Shown here: in pieces, positions 1-5,710 of the stretch
Layout of the letters: every line of letters begins with the position of its first letter
Position numbering within the stretch: the first letter of the stretch is position 1
Source of the DNA: Syntrophus sp. (in: bacteria)
GTDB lineage: Bacteria; Desulfobacterota; Syntrophia; Syntrophales; UBA5619
NCBI GenBank assembly: GCA_013824905.1
Contig: PNOO01000120.1
Location: forward strand, 1 to 7,439
Direction: 5' to 3'
DNA length: 7,439 nucleotides
The notes under the pieces: model-generated
What the model was told of the DNA's origin: nothing
What the model saw: the letters and a program-made list of their open reading frames with translations, nothing else
Database searches by the model: none
Program-made: the position numbers and the translations under genes

Positions 1-1644
1 CCATCCTTTACGGTGAGCCCCGATAAGCAGATGTTCTACTGCTTTGGATGCAGCGAGGGAGGAAATGTCTTTTCCTTCCTGATGAAGCTCAACCACCTGA
101 CCTTTCCCGAGGCGGTCCGGCACCTTGCGAAAAAAGTAGGGGTCGTCATCCCCGAGAGGACCATGAGCCGCCAGGAGAAAGAACGTTACACCCTTGCGGA
201 ACAGATCCGTCAGGTCAATGAGCTCGCCGCTGGTTTTTTTATGGAGACTCTCCAGTCACCAGACGGGGAGGGCGCCAGGGGGTATCTTCGGAATAGAGGA
301 ATCGGTGAGTCTGCAATCAGGACATTTCGCCTCGGTTTTGCCCCGGAGGGATGGAGTCATCTGCTCGAATACCTTAAAAATAAAGGCGTTTCTCCCAAGC
401 TGGCGGAACAGGCCGGCCTTCTTGTGGAAAGAACGGGGAAGTCGCAGGGTCATTACGACCGGTTTCGCGGGAGAGTGATGATCCCCATCGAAGACGTCGA
501 TGGCCATGTTATTGCCTTCGGCGGCCGGGTCATGGGGACGGGCGAACCGAAATACATGAACTCCCCGGAGTCGGCGGTTTATACGAAAGGGAATACCCTT
601 TACGGGCTGGCCAGGACCAGGGAGGCCATTCGCGAGAAAGGCTTCGCCCTCCTGGTCGAAGGGTATTTCGACCTGATCGCCCTTTGGAATGCAGGCATCC
701 CTAATGTGGTGGCCATGTTGGGGACGGCTTTGACGCGCGCTCAGGTCGATCTGGTCCGGCGCTATACGGCCCGTGTGGTGGCCGTTTTCGATCCTGATGA
801 GGCGGGCAGGAAGGCTTTGGCCAGAAGCCTCGAACTGTTTCTGGCCGGAAATGTCCATGCCCGGGCCGTGATCCTTCCCGACGGGGATGATCCGGATGAA
901 TTCGTGAGGATTCACGGCCGGGAGAAGATGGATGAAGTAGTGGCAAAAGCCTGGCCGATGGCCGATTATTACATTGATCAGATCCTCGGCGGGCGGGGAA
1001 CGCTGGAGGAGGACAGGGACAAGTTAAGGGAGGCTGTCTCTTTCCTGAGCCGGCTTGAGGATGGCGTCGAAAGGAACCTCTTCATCAAGAAGGTGGCCGA
1101 GGCGCTGGTCGTCGACGAGGAGGTACTCGAGAAGGAGGTCCTGCGCACCCTTTCCCGCAGCCCATCCGCCGTTCCGGCCGACCTGCCGAGGCGGACGGCT
1201 GGAACGGAGATGGATCCCCTGGAACTGATCTTGATTCGAATGATGCTCGAATATCCGGAAAAACTATCGACTGTCCGGGAGTCTGCGATCTTGGTCAGTT
1301 TCAGAACGGGGGAACTGAAGTCGTTGGGCGAGGAGCTTCTGGCCAAGGACCGGGAGGGAAGGACAATGCAGGACGTCTCATCCCTCGTCGATACACTGAC
1401 GGAGGGACCGTTGAGGGAAAAGCTCCTCAAGCTCCTGGTCCAGGAAAGCCCATGTTCAGATGAGGAGATCGATCGTTTTATGGCCGATACAATCGGGAAG
1501 ATCCGGGCGCGGTCCAATAAGGAGAGGGGCAAGATACTGACACGTAAGATCAAGGAGGCCAAGAAGTCTGGGGAACAGGAATTGCATGACAGTCTTTTCG
1601 CGGAAAAGAATCGACTCCTACAAGAAGAAAAAGGGCTTTCGTGA
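1..1644 (+). CDS. dnaG: DNA primase, 5' end cut by the window edge
   Basis: DnaG makes the short RNA primers for lagging-strand synthesis and initiation, working with the replicative helicase DnaB. The frame is open from base 1 (PSFTVSPDKQ), so the GTG at 13 is an internal valine codon and not the start; roughly 45-50 N-terminal residues are missing. Seen in the fragment (residue 1 = base 1): the second half of the CHC2 zinc finger (Cys14 and Cys17 in FYCFGCSEGGN; the first Cys/His pair is off the window), the RNA-polymerase core motifs RFRGRVMIPI (154-163) and FGGRVMG..PKYMNSPES (173-191), and the TOPRIM acidic centre EGYFD (220-224), DPDEAG (264-269) and GDDPDEF (295-301). A variable helical C-terminal region follows, as expected for the DnaB-interaction domain. 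The 547 visible codons plus the missing end fit the usual 580-640 residues. It ends with TGA, 81 bases before rpoD and on the same strand, as in the classical rpsU-dnaG-rpoD operon. No terminator lies between them, so co-transcription is likely. Confidence 0.97.
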   Translation, partial: PSFTVSPDKQMFYCFGCSEGGNVFSFLMKLNHLTFPEAVRHLAKKVGVVIPERTMSRQEKERYTLAEQIRQVNELAAGFFMETLQSPDGEGARGYLRNRGIGESAIRTFRLGFAPEGWSHLLEYLKNKGVSPKLAEQAGLLVERTGKSQGHYDRFRGRVMIPIEDVDGHVIAFGGRVMGTGEPKYMNSPESAVYTKGNTLYGLARTREAIREKGFALLVEGYFDLIALWNAGIPNVVAMLGTALTRAQVDLVRRYTARVVAVFDPDEAGRKALARSLELFLAGNVHARAVILPDGDDPDEFVRIHGREKMDEVVAKAWPMADYYIDQILGGRGTLEEDRDKLREAVSFLSRLEDGVERNLFIKKVAEALVVDEEVLEKEVLRTLSRSPSAVPADLPRRTAGTEMDPLELILIRMMLEYPEKLSTVRESAILVSFRTGELKSLGEELLAKDREGRTMQDVSSLVDTLTEGPLREKLLKLLVQESPCSDEEIDRFMADTIGKIRARSNKERGKILTRKIKEAKKSGEQELHDSLFAEKNRLLQEEKGLS

Positions 1645-1725
1645 TCATCAGGGCAAATTCAATAAACCGTCGGTGCTATCAGCCGGCTGACGGGTGTTTA
1701 TAACAGGCTACCGGGAGAAACAGAC

Positions 1726-3477
1726 ATGGGAAAAGAGATAGAATCTGATGAGTTTAAGAAGTTGGTCACACTTGGCGAGGAAAAGGGATTCCTGACCTAC
1801 GACGATGTCAATGACTTGCTGCCCTCCGATGTGATCTCCTCGGATCAGATCGATGATATCATCATGCTCTTCGGCGAGAAAAATATCGATATCATCGATA
1901 CGGATAAAGGCGAAAAACTGCTCGTCAAGAAGTCCTCGGACGAACGGGTTGAGGGTAAGAGCGAAGACCTGATCGGTCTGTTACCGGCGCTCGGCAAGAC
2001 CGGTGATCCGGTGAAAATGTATCTGCGCGAAATGGGAATGGTTTCCCTGCTCAGCCGGGAGGGCGAGGTCGAGATTGCCAAGAAGATTGAGGAAGGGGCC
2101 AGGGAGAGCATGGAAGCCGTCTTCAGCGTGGCTTCTTCCATCAAGGGAGTTGTAAAGATAGGCGCCCAGCTGAAAAGCGGGGAGATCCGAGTAAAGACCC
2201 TACTGGAAAATATTGAGGACGAGGATGGTGTTGTTGAAGAGGAGATGCATCTGGATCGGGTGATAAAGCTGCTGGACAAGGTGACGGTCCTGGATGGCAA
2301 GAATGATCTGATCAAAAAAAAGCTCAATGCCAAGACACTTGCTGCCAAAGAGAGGCAAAATCTCAAGGCGGCGCTGGACAAGAACATCCGGAGTATCGTC
2401 GATGTCTGTCGGAAAGTCCGGTTCAGCAGGAGACAGATCGACAGGATGGTCCTCAATCTCCGGGCTTATCTTGACGATGTGGAGAAAGTGGAAGAGGAAA
2501 TCTGTCGCTGCAAGGCGGAGACGAGACTCTCCCTTACCCAGATGGAAAGCCTTTGGCCAAGGATGAACAAATCTGCGAAAGCTGCCGCACAGGTGGCCAG
2601 AGAAACAAAGGTATCATTGCAAAAATTGAAAGCCGCTGAACAGACGATAAAGGAGGCCAACCGCCGATTTAAGAAGATCACCAAGGAAACGGGACTCTCC
2701 GTGACGGCCCTTAAAAGGGCGATGGTGGTCATCAAAACGGGAGAAAGACGGGCGGAGATCGCCAAACGGAAGCTGGTAGAGGCAAACCTGCGTCTGGTCG
2801 TGAGTATTGCAAAAAAATATACGAACAGAGGACTGCAGTTTCTCGATCTGATACAGGAAGGGAATATCGGTCTGATGAAGGCGGTCGATAAATTCGAGTA
2901 TCAGCGGGGATATAAATTTTCAACCTATGCCACTTGGTGGATCAGGCAGGCAATCACCCGCGCCATTGCCGATCAGGCAAGGACCATCCGGATTCCGGTG
3001 CATATGATCGAGACGATCAATAAGTTGATCCGAACCTCCCGGTATCTCATCCAGGAGCTGGGAAGGGAGCCCAATCCGGAGGAGATCGCCAACAAGATGG
3101 AATTTCCTCTTGAAAAAGTCCGGAAGGTTTTGAAGATCGCCAAAGAACCTATCTCGCTGGAAACCCCAATTGGCGAGGAGGAAGACAGCCATCTTGGAGA
3201 TTTTATTGAGGACAAGAAGATCATGTCGCCTTCGGAAGCCACGATCAGCATGGATCTGGCGGAACAGACCCGGAAGATTCTGGCGACCCTGACACCGAGG
3301 GAGGAAAAGGTGCTTCGTATGCGTTTCGGGATCAGCGAGAGAGCGGATTATTCGCCCGAAGAAACGCGGGAAACAATGGAGATGAATCGGGAAAGGGCGA
3401 AGCAGATCGAATCCGGAGCCGCCCGGAAGTTGCGAAATCCGTCCCGGCGCCGATTTCTGAAACCCATGAGCAAATAA
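1726..3477 (+). CDS. rpoD: RNA polymerase primary sigma factor, sigma-70 family (RpoD)
   Basis: This is the primary sigma factor, which directs RNA polymerase to housekeeping promoters. The ATG is preceded by GGGAG at 1713-1717 with an 8-base spacer. Of 583 residues, about 10-70 fit region 1.1, 94-124 region 1.2 (DPVKMYLREMG), and about 125-335 the long non-conserved insert typical of proteobacterial RpoD. Region 2 (about 347-433) contains LRLVVSIAKKY, LDLIQEGNIGLMKAVDKFEY and the -10-reading YKFSTYATWWIRQAI. Region 3 (about 434-515) includes ISLETPIGEEEDSHLGDF. Region 4 (516-580) starts with LATLTPREEKVLRMRFGI. Regions 2 and 3 are canonical. Region 4.2 (541-580) is not: the usual EEVG..[24 protein letters not shown] reads here as EETRETMEMNRERAKQIESG and then AARKLRNPSRRR. 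The frame is intact, so this is substitution and not truncation. The family call is secure. Whether it is the only RpoD in the genome cannot be told from this window. Confidence 0.96.
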   Translation: MGKEIESDEFKKLVTLGEEKGFLTYDDVNDLLPSDVISSDQIDDIIMLFGEKNIDIIDTDKGEKLLVKKSSDERVEGKSEDLIGLLPALGKTGDPVKMYLREMGMVSLLSREGEVEIAKKIEEGARESMEAVFSVASSIKGVVKIGAQLKSGEIRVKTLLENIEDEDGVVEEEMHLDRVIKLLDKVTVLDGKNDLIKKKLNAKTLAAKERQNLKAALDKNIRSIVDVCRKVRFSRRQIDRMVLNLRAYLDDVEKVEEEICRCKAETRLSLTQMESLWPRMNKSAKAAAQVARETKVSLQKLKAAEQTIKEANRRFKKITKETGLSVTALKRAMVVIKTGERRAEIAKRKLVEANLRLVVSIAKKYTNRGLQFLDLIQEGNIGLMKAVDKFEYQRGYKFSTYATWWIRQAITRAIADQARTIRIPVHMIETINKLIRTSRYLIQELGREPNPEEIANKMEFPLEKVRKVLKIAKEPISLETPIGEEEDSHLGDFIEDKKIMSPSEATISMDLAEQTRKILATLTPREEKVLRMRFGISERADYSPEETRETMEMNRERAKQIESGAARKLRNPSRRRFLKPMSK

Positions 3478-3481
3478 AACA

Positions 3482-3511
3482 TTGACAAGATCGATAGATG
3501 AGTGTTATATA
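3482..3511 (+). promoter_or_regulatory. Sigma70-type promoter for the CAU tRNA
   Basis: There is a perfect TTGACA at 3482-3487 and, after an 18-base spacer, TATATA at 3506-3511 (TATATT at 3508-3513 is an alternative register). It starts five bases after the rpoD stop codon. The predicted start near 3518 gives a leader of about 33 bases before the tRNA. It is read from consensus only; no transcript data were available. Confidence 0.7.
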
Positions 3512-3550
3512 TTACGGCTACGAAAAGTCCTATTCATCCTGTGAAGAACA

Positions 3551-3626
3551 GGGCCCATAGCTCAACTGGTAGAGCCACCGGCTCATAACCGGTCGGTCCC
3601 TGGTTCGAATCCAGGTGGGCCCACCA
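3551..3626 (+). tRNA. tRNA with anticodon CAU (Ile2 favoured, or elongator Met), CCA encoded
   Basis: A full cloverleaf can be drawn. The acceptor stem GGGCCCA (3551-3557) pairs with TGGGCCC (3616-3622). The D stem is GCTC/GAGC (3560-3563, 3572-3575). The anticodon stem ACCGG/CCGGT (3577-3581, 3589-3593) closes the loop CTCATAA, with anticodon CAT at 3584-3586. The T arm is CCTGG-TTCGAAT-CCAGG (3599-3615), followed by discriminator A3623 and an encoded CCA at 3624-3626. The G1:C72 pair excludes the initiator tRNA. The C4:G69 and C5:G68 acceptor pairs are reported TilS recognition features of E. coli tRNA-Ile2, whose C34 is changed to lysidine, so I lean to Ile2. Annotation pipelines often label such genes tRNA-Met. 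The gene call itself is firm; the charging identity is an inference. Confidence 0.96.
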
Positions 3627-3717
3627 GGGATGAAGGAAAAAGGAAACAGGTGTGTATGGGGTGTGGATCATCCATTAAGACAGCATGTAAACGAGCGGGG
3701 AAAAGGACAAATCCCGG

Positions 3718-3749
3718 AAAATGCACCAGTGACTGGTGCATTTTTTTTT
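3718..3749 (+). terminator. Strong intrinsic terminator
   Basis: A perfect 9-bp stem ATGCACCAG / CTGGTGCAT (3721-3729 and 3733-3741) has a TGA loop. It can be extended by the A run at 3718-3720 pairing with the first Ts, and it is followed by an unbroken run of nine Ts (3741-3749). It lies about 90 bases after the tRNA and should end the tRNA transcript, including any read-through from rpoD. The zinc-ribbon gene begins only about 40-45 bases further on. Confidence 0.92.
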
Positions 3750-3788
3750 AGGGAGATTCCTCGATGAATTCTACAATCTGAAAGGGGG

Positions 3789-4508
3789 ATGGGGTTGAGA
3801 GATCAGTTGGCGCTCCTTATTGAGCTGCAGAAGGTGGAATCGGCCGCAGGCAAGATTTCCGCGAGGAAGAAAGATCTGCCGGTCCAGATGGGCGAACTTG
3901 AGACGAAATTCATTGGATTTTCAGTGGGCGTGGAGACTCAGCAAGAACAGCTCGAAGAACTGAGAAAACGTAGGAAGGAAAAAGATAACCAGCTCCGGAT
4001 GGGTCAGGAGACCCTGAAACGGACCCGAGAGAGACTCCTTGAAGTCAAGACCAACAGAGAGTATCAATCGATTTTAAAGGAGATCGAGACTCTCGAAACG
4101 AAGAACAGCCATACGGAGGATGAGATTATTTCCCTACTCGAAGAGCTGGATGTTTTTGAAAAAGAGGTGAAAACCAAAGAAGCGGATCTGGACGTGCAAC
4201 GCCAATATTATGAGGAAGATAAGGCAAGGATGGCAAAAGAGCTAAACTCCATTGCTGAGGAGCTTGAGATCTGCGCCCGGAAAAGTGGTGAGATCAGGAA
4301 GAAAATCCCTACCGAGATCCTCCGGAAATATGAACAGATCAAAAGTGCCACGCGCGGCGTTGCCGTGGTGTCGGTCTGGAAGGAGGTCTGCGGCGGGTGT
4401 CACATGTCCATCCCCCCGCAATTGTATAACGAATTGCAGAAGTCCAATGTTCTTATCACCTGTCCGAACTGTAGCCGGATCGTCTACTGGGAGAATAGAA
4501 ACGGTTGA
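3789..4508 (+). CDS. C4-type zinc-ribbon coiled-coil protein (DUF164 / zf-RING_7 family)
   Basis: This is a soluble protein of 239 residues. Residues about 5-175 are nearly all charged heptad-like helix, expected to form a long coiled-coil hairpin, and include the family signature TNREYQSILKEIE (88-100). The C-terminus is a zinc ribbon with CGGC (Cys201, Cys204) and CPNC (Cys225, Cys228) around MSIPPQLYNELQ. The family is widespread but its molecular role is poorly defined; nucleic-acid or protein binding has been suggested from the fold, and I do not assign a function. The start is uncertain. The purine-rich AAAGGGGG at 3781-3788 abuts the ATG at 3789, so the TTG at 3795 (product MRDQLALL) has better ribosome-binding spacing. 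The rnpB gene follows within about 55 bases on the same strand with no terminator between, so the two may share a transcript. Confidence 0.88.
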   Translation: MGLRDQLALLIELQKVESAAGKISARKKDLPVQMGELETKFIGFSVGVETQQEQLEELRKRRKEKDNQLRMGQETLKRTRERLLEVKTNREYQSILKEIETLETKNSHTEDEIISLLEELDVFEKEVKTKEADLDVQRQYYEEDKARMAKELNSIAEELEICARKSGEIRKKIPTEILRKYEQIKSATRGVAVVSVWKEVCGGCHMSIPPQLYNELQKSNVLITCPNCSRIVYWENRNG

Positions 4509-4561
4509 CGGGGTTCTTGAACCCGAATGGTAGGACAAGGGGAGGAGGCGGTTAAAAAAGA

Positions 4562-4945
4562 AGTGTCTGAGTAGGTCAGATGATCGCCGGTCCGGTATCC
4601 GGAACGGAGGAAAGTCCGAACTCCAAAGGGCAGGATGGTCGCTAACGGCGACTGGGGGCGACCCTAAGGAAAGTGCCACAGAAAATATACCGCCCCTCCC
4701 TTAAGGGAGAGGTAAGGGTGAAAAGGCGAGGTAAGAGCTCACCAGTTCCCCGGGTGACCGGGGAAGCTTGGTAAACCCCATCCGGAGCAAGACCAAATAG
4801 GAGAACGGGGCTGCCCGCCCCGATGTTCTCGGGTTGTGTCGCTTGAGGCGGTTGGCAACGACCGTCGTAGAAGAATGATCATCGCCGCTCTCCGGGTGAC
4901 TGGACAGCGGAACAAAATTCGGCTTACGAACTGCTCAGACACCCC
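4562..4945 (+). ncRNA. rnpB: RNase P RNA, bacterial class A
   Basis: This is the catalytic RNA of RNase P, which removes 5' leaders from pre-tRNAs. The ends are set by helix P1: GTGTCTGAG (4563-4571) pairs perfectly with CTCAGACAC (4934-4942). Between them, in the right order, are the universal core blocks: GAGGAAAGTCCGAACTCC (from about 4608), AGGGCAGGATGG, GGTAAGGGTGAAAAGGCG, GGTAAGAGCTCACC, GGTAAACCCCATCCGGAGCA, AGACCAAATAGG, AGAATGATCATCGCC and AAAATTCGGCTTACG. P12 (CCTCCC-TTAA-GGGAGAGG) and P3 (TCCGG-TAT-CCGGA) are short and simple. Length, about 380, is normal for class A. I could not find the usual GGU of loop L15 at the expected place (see findings). The exact termini are good to a few bases. 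A dedicated promoter is not obvious; TTGACG at 4505 lacks a good -10, so transcription from the zinc-ribbon gene followed by processing is possible. Confidence 0.95.
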
Positions 4946-4954
4946 TTCAATAAG

Positions 4955-4994
4955 AGCGCCGTCAGAGAATTCCTGCGGTTTCTCTGACGGCGCT
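4955..4994 (+). terminator. Perfect 15-bp hairpin after rnpB, terminator-like but without a T run
   Basis: AGCGCCGTCAGAGAA (4955-4969) and TTCTCTGACGGCGCT (4980-4994) are exact reverse complements around a 10-base loop. The hairpin sits 10 bases after the end of rnpB, where a terminator is expected, but GCCATGGG follows instead of Ts. It could stop transcription by a less usual route, protect the 3' end of the rnpB precursor, or be an inserted repeat. The structure is certain; the role is a guess. Confidence 0.5.
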
Positions 4995-5001
4995 GCCATG
5001 G

Positions 5002-5029
5002 GATAAATAGGGCGCTGTCCCTATTTATC
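5002..5029. repeat. REP-like palindrome between rnpB and engB
   Basis: An 11-bp perfect inverted repeat, GATAAATAGGG (5002-5012) and CCCTATTTATC (5019-5029), encloses a 6-base loop, CGCTGT. On the minus strand its centre reads AAATAGGGACAGCGCCCTAT. From memory, this AATAGGGACAG motif recurs in dispersed palindromes, some near REP-associated transposases, in delta- and betaproteobacteria. That it is a dispersed repeat is inference, because only one copy is in the window. It lies seven bases after the larger hairpin. Confidence 0.45.
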
Positions 5030-5050
5030 AAACACGATCCATTCTGTGCC

Positions 5051-5057
5051 AGAGGAG
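5051..5057 (+). promoter_or_regulatory. Ribosome binding site that fixes the TTG start of engB
   Basis: AGAGGAG lies 5 bases before the TTG at 5063. It is the only good Shine-Dalgarno match near the N-terminus, and no ATG or GTG offers a better start for the family's N-terminal strand. Confidence 0.75.
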
Positions 5058-5062
5058 CTTCG

Positions 5063-5710
5063 TTGAAAGTCTTGTCTGCAGAATTTGTCCTGTCCGCCAA
5101 GGAACCCGTCCACTATCCACCGGCGGTCCTGCCGGAAATTGCTTTTGCCGGCCGGTCCAACGTTGGGAAGTCCTCCCTCATCAACACCCTCCTGAAACGG
5201 AAAGGGCTGGCCCGTACCAGCAACACGCCGGGGCGGACGCAAGAGATCAACTTTTTTTCCGTCAACAATTGGCTGGCCTTCATCGATCTTCCCGGGTACG
5301 GATATGCAAAGGTTCCCGAGGGGATCAGAAAGCACTGGGGGCCGATGATCGAGACCTATCTGAGCGAACGGGAAACCCTCAGACTTGTCGTTTTGATTCT
5401 CGACATCAGGCGCGATCCGGCAGAGGAAGACCGCCAGCTGATCGGGTGGTTGGCGTTTTACCGACTCCCTTTTCTTATTGTCTTGACGAAGATCGACAAG
5501 GTGTCACGTAATGAGCTTGGTCGGCGACAGAGCCGGATCGGCGAGGATCTGGGCCTCTCACCCGCAACGCCGCTGATTTCGTTCTCCGCAAAAACCGGTG
5601 TGGGAAGGGACCTCCTCTGGCGGGAGATCGAAAAGGTCCTGGCATCTGATCCCGGGACGGACCCCGAGATCCACACACCAGGTCGTTCTAGAAAAAAACG
5701 TACGTCATAA
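5063..5710 (+). CDS. engB: Ribosome biogenesis GTP-binding protein EngB (YsxC/YihA)
   Basis: EngB is a small essential cytoplasmic GTPase of the TrmE-Era-EngA-YihA-Septin class that assists late assembly of the 50S subunit. All G motifs are present in its 215 residues: G1/P-loop GRSNVGKSS (30-38), G2 region TSNTPGRTQ (52-60), G3 DLPGYG (75-80), G4 TKID (142-145) and G5 SAK (175-177). The length matches the family, with a short basic tail ending RSRKKRTS. The start is TTG, chosen for the AGAGGAG five bases upstream and because MKVLSAEFVLSA is a normal EngB N-terminus. No promoter is evident just upstream; the two palindromes fill the gap after rnpB. The last 23 bases overlap the end of the convergent antiporter gene, and no intrinsic terminator is visible there. 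The assignment is secure. Confidence 0.96.
   Translation: MKVLSAEFVLSAKEPVHYPPAVLPEIAFAGRSNVGKSSLINTLLKRKGLARTSNTPGRTQEINFFSVNNWLAFIDLPGYGYAKVPEGIRKHWGPMIETYLSERETLRLVVLILDIRRDPAEEDRQLIGWLAFYRLPFLIVLTKIDKVSRNELGRRQSRIGEDLGLSPATPLISFSAKTGVGRDLLWREIEKVLASDPGTDPEIHTPGRSRKKRTS

Noticed and set aside
13..15. GTG as the start codon of dnaG
   Set aside because: The frame is open to base 1 with the conserved PSFTVSP of the DnaG zinc finger; the gene simply enters from the left edge.
256..1562. Long minus-strand frames opposite dnaG (256-915, 978-1562)
   Set aside because: They are antisense to a clear primase gene, show no family features, and have low-complexity Ser/Arg or Pro/Arg composition typical of shadow frames.
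1668..1693. Hairpin CCGTC/GACGG between dnaG and rpoD as a terminator
   Set aside because: The stem is short and interrupted, and no T run follows.
1663..1704. A promoter for rpoD with TATAAC at 1699-1704
   Set aside because: No acceptable -35 box lies 16-19 bases upstream (CTATCA is the best), and read-through from dnaG explains expression.
1845..3251. Minus-strand and other-frame ORFs over rpoD
   Set aside because: They are opposite or out of frame with a well-conserved sigma factor, with no ribosome binding sites or recognisable domains.
3551..3626. Initiator tRNA-fMet
   Set aside because: The first and last acceptor bases (G1:C72) pair, unlike bacterial initiator tRNA, and the anticodon stem lacks the three consecutive G:C pairs expected there.
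4511..4524. GGGTTCTTGAACCC before rnpB as a terminator for the zinc-ribbon gene
   Set aside because: Only a 5-6 bp stem and no T run; likely a chance small palindrome.
4242..4999. ORFs overlapping rnpB (4242-4679 minus, 4252-4533 plus, 4739-4999 minus)
   Set aside because: The region is explained by the zinc-ribbon gene and by RNase P RNA, whose core blocks and P1 helix are unmistakable.
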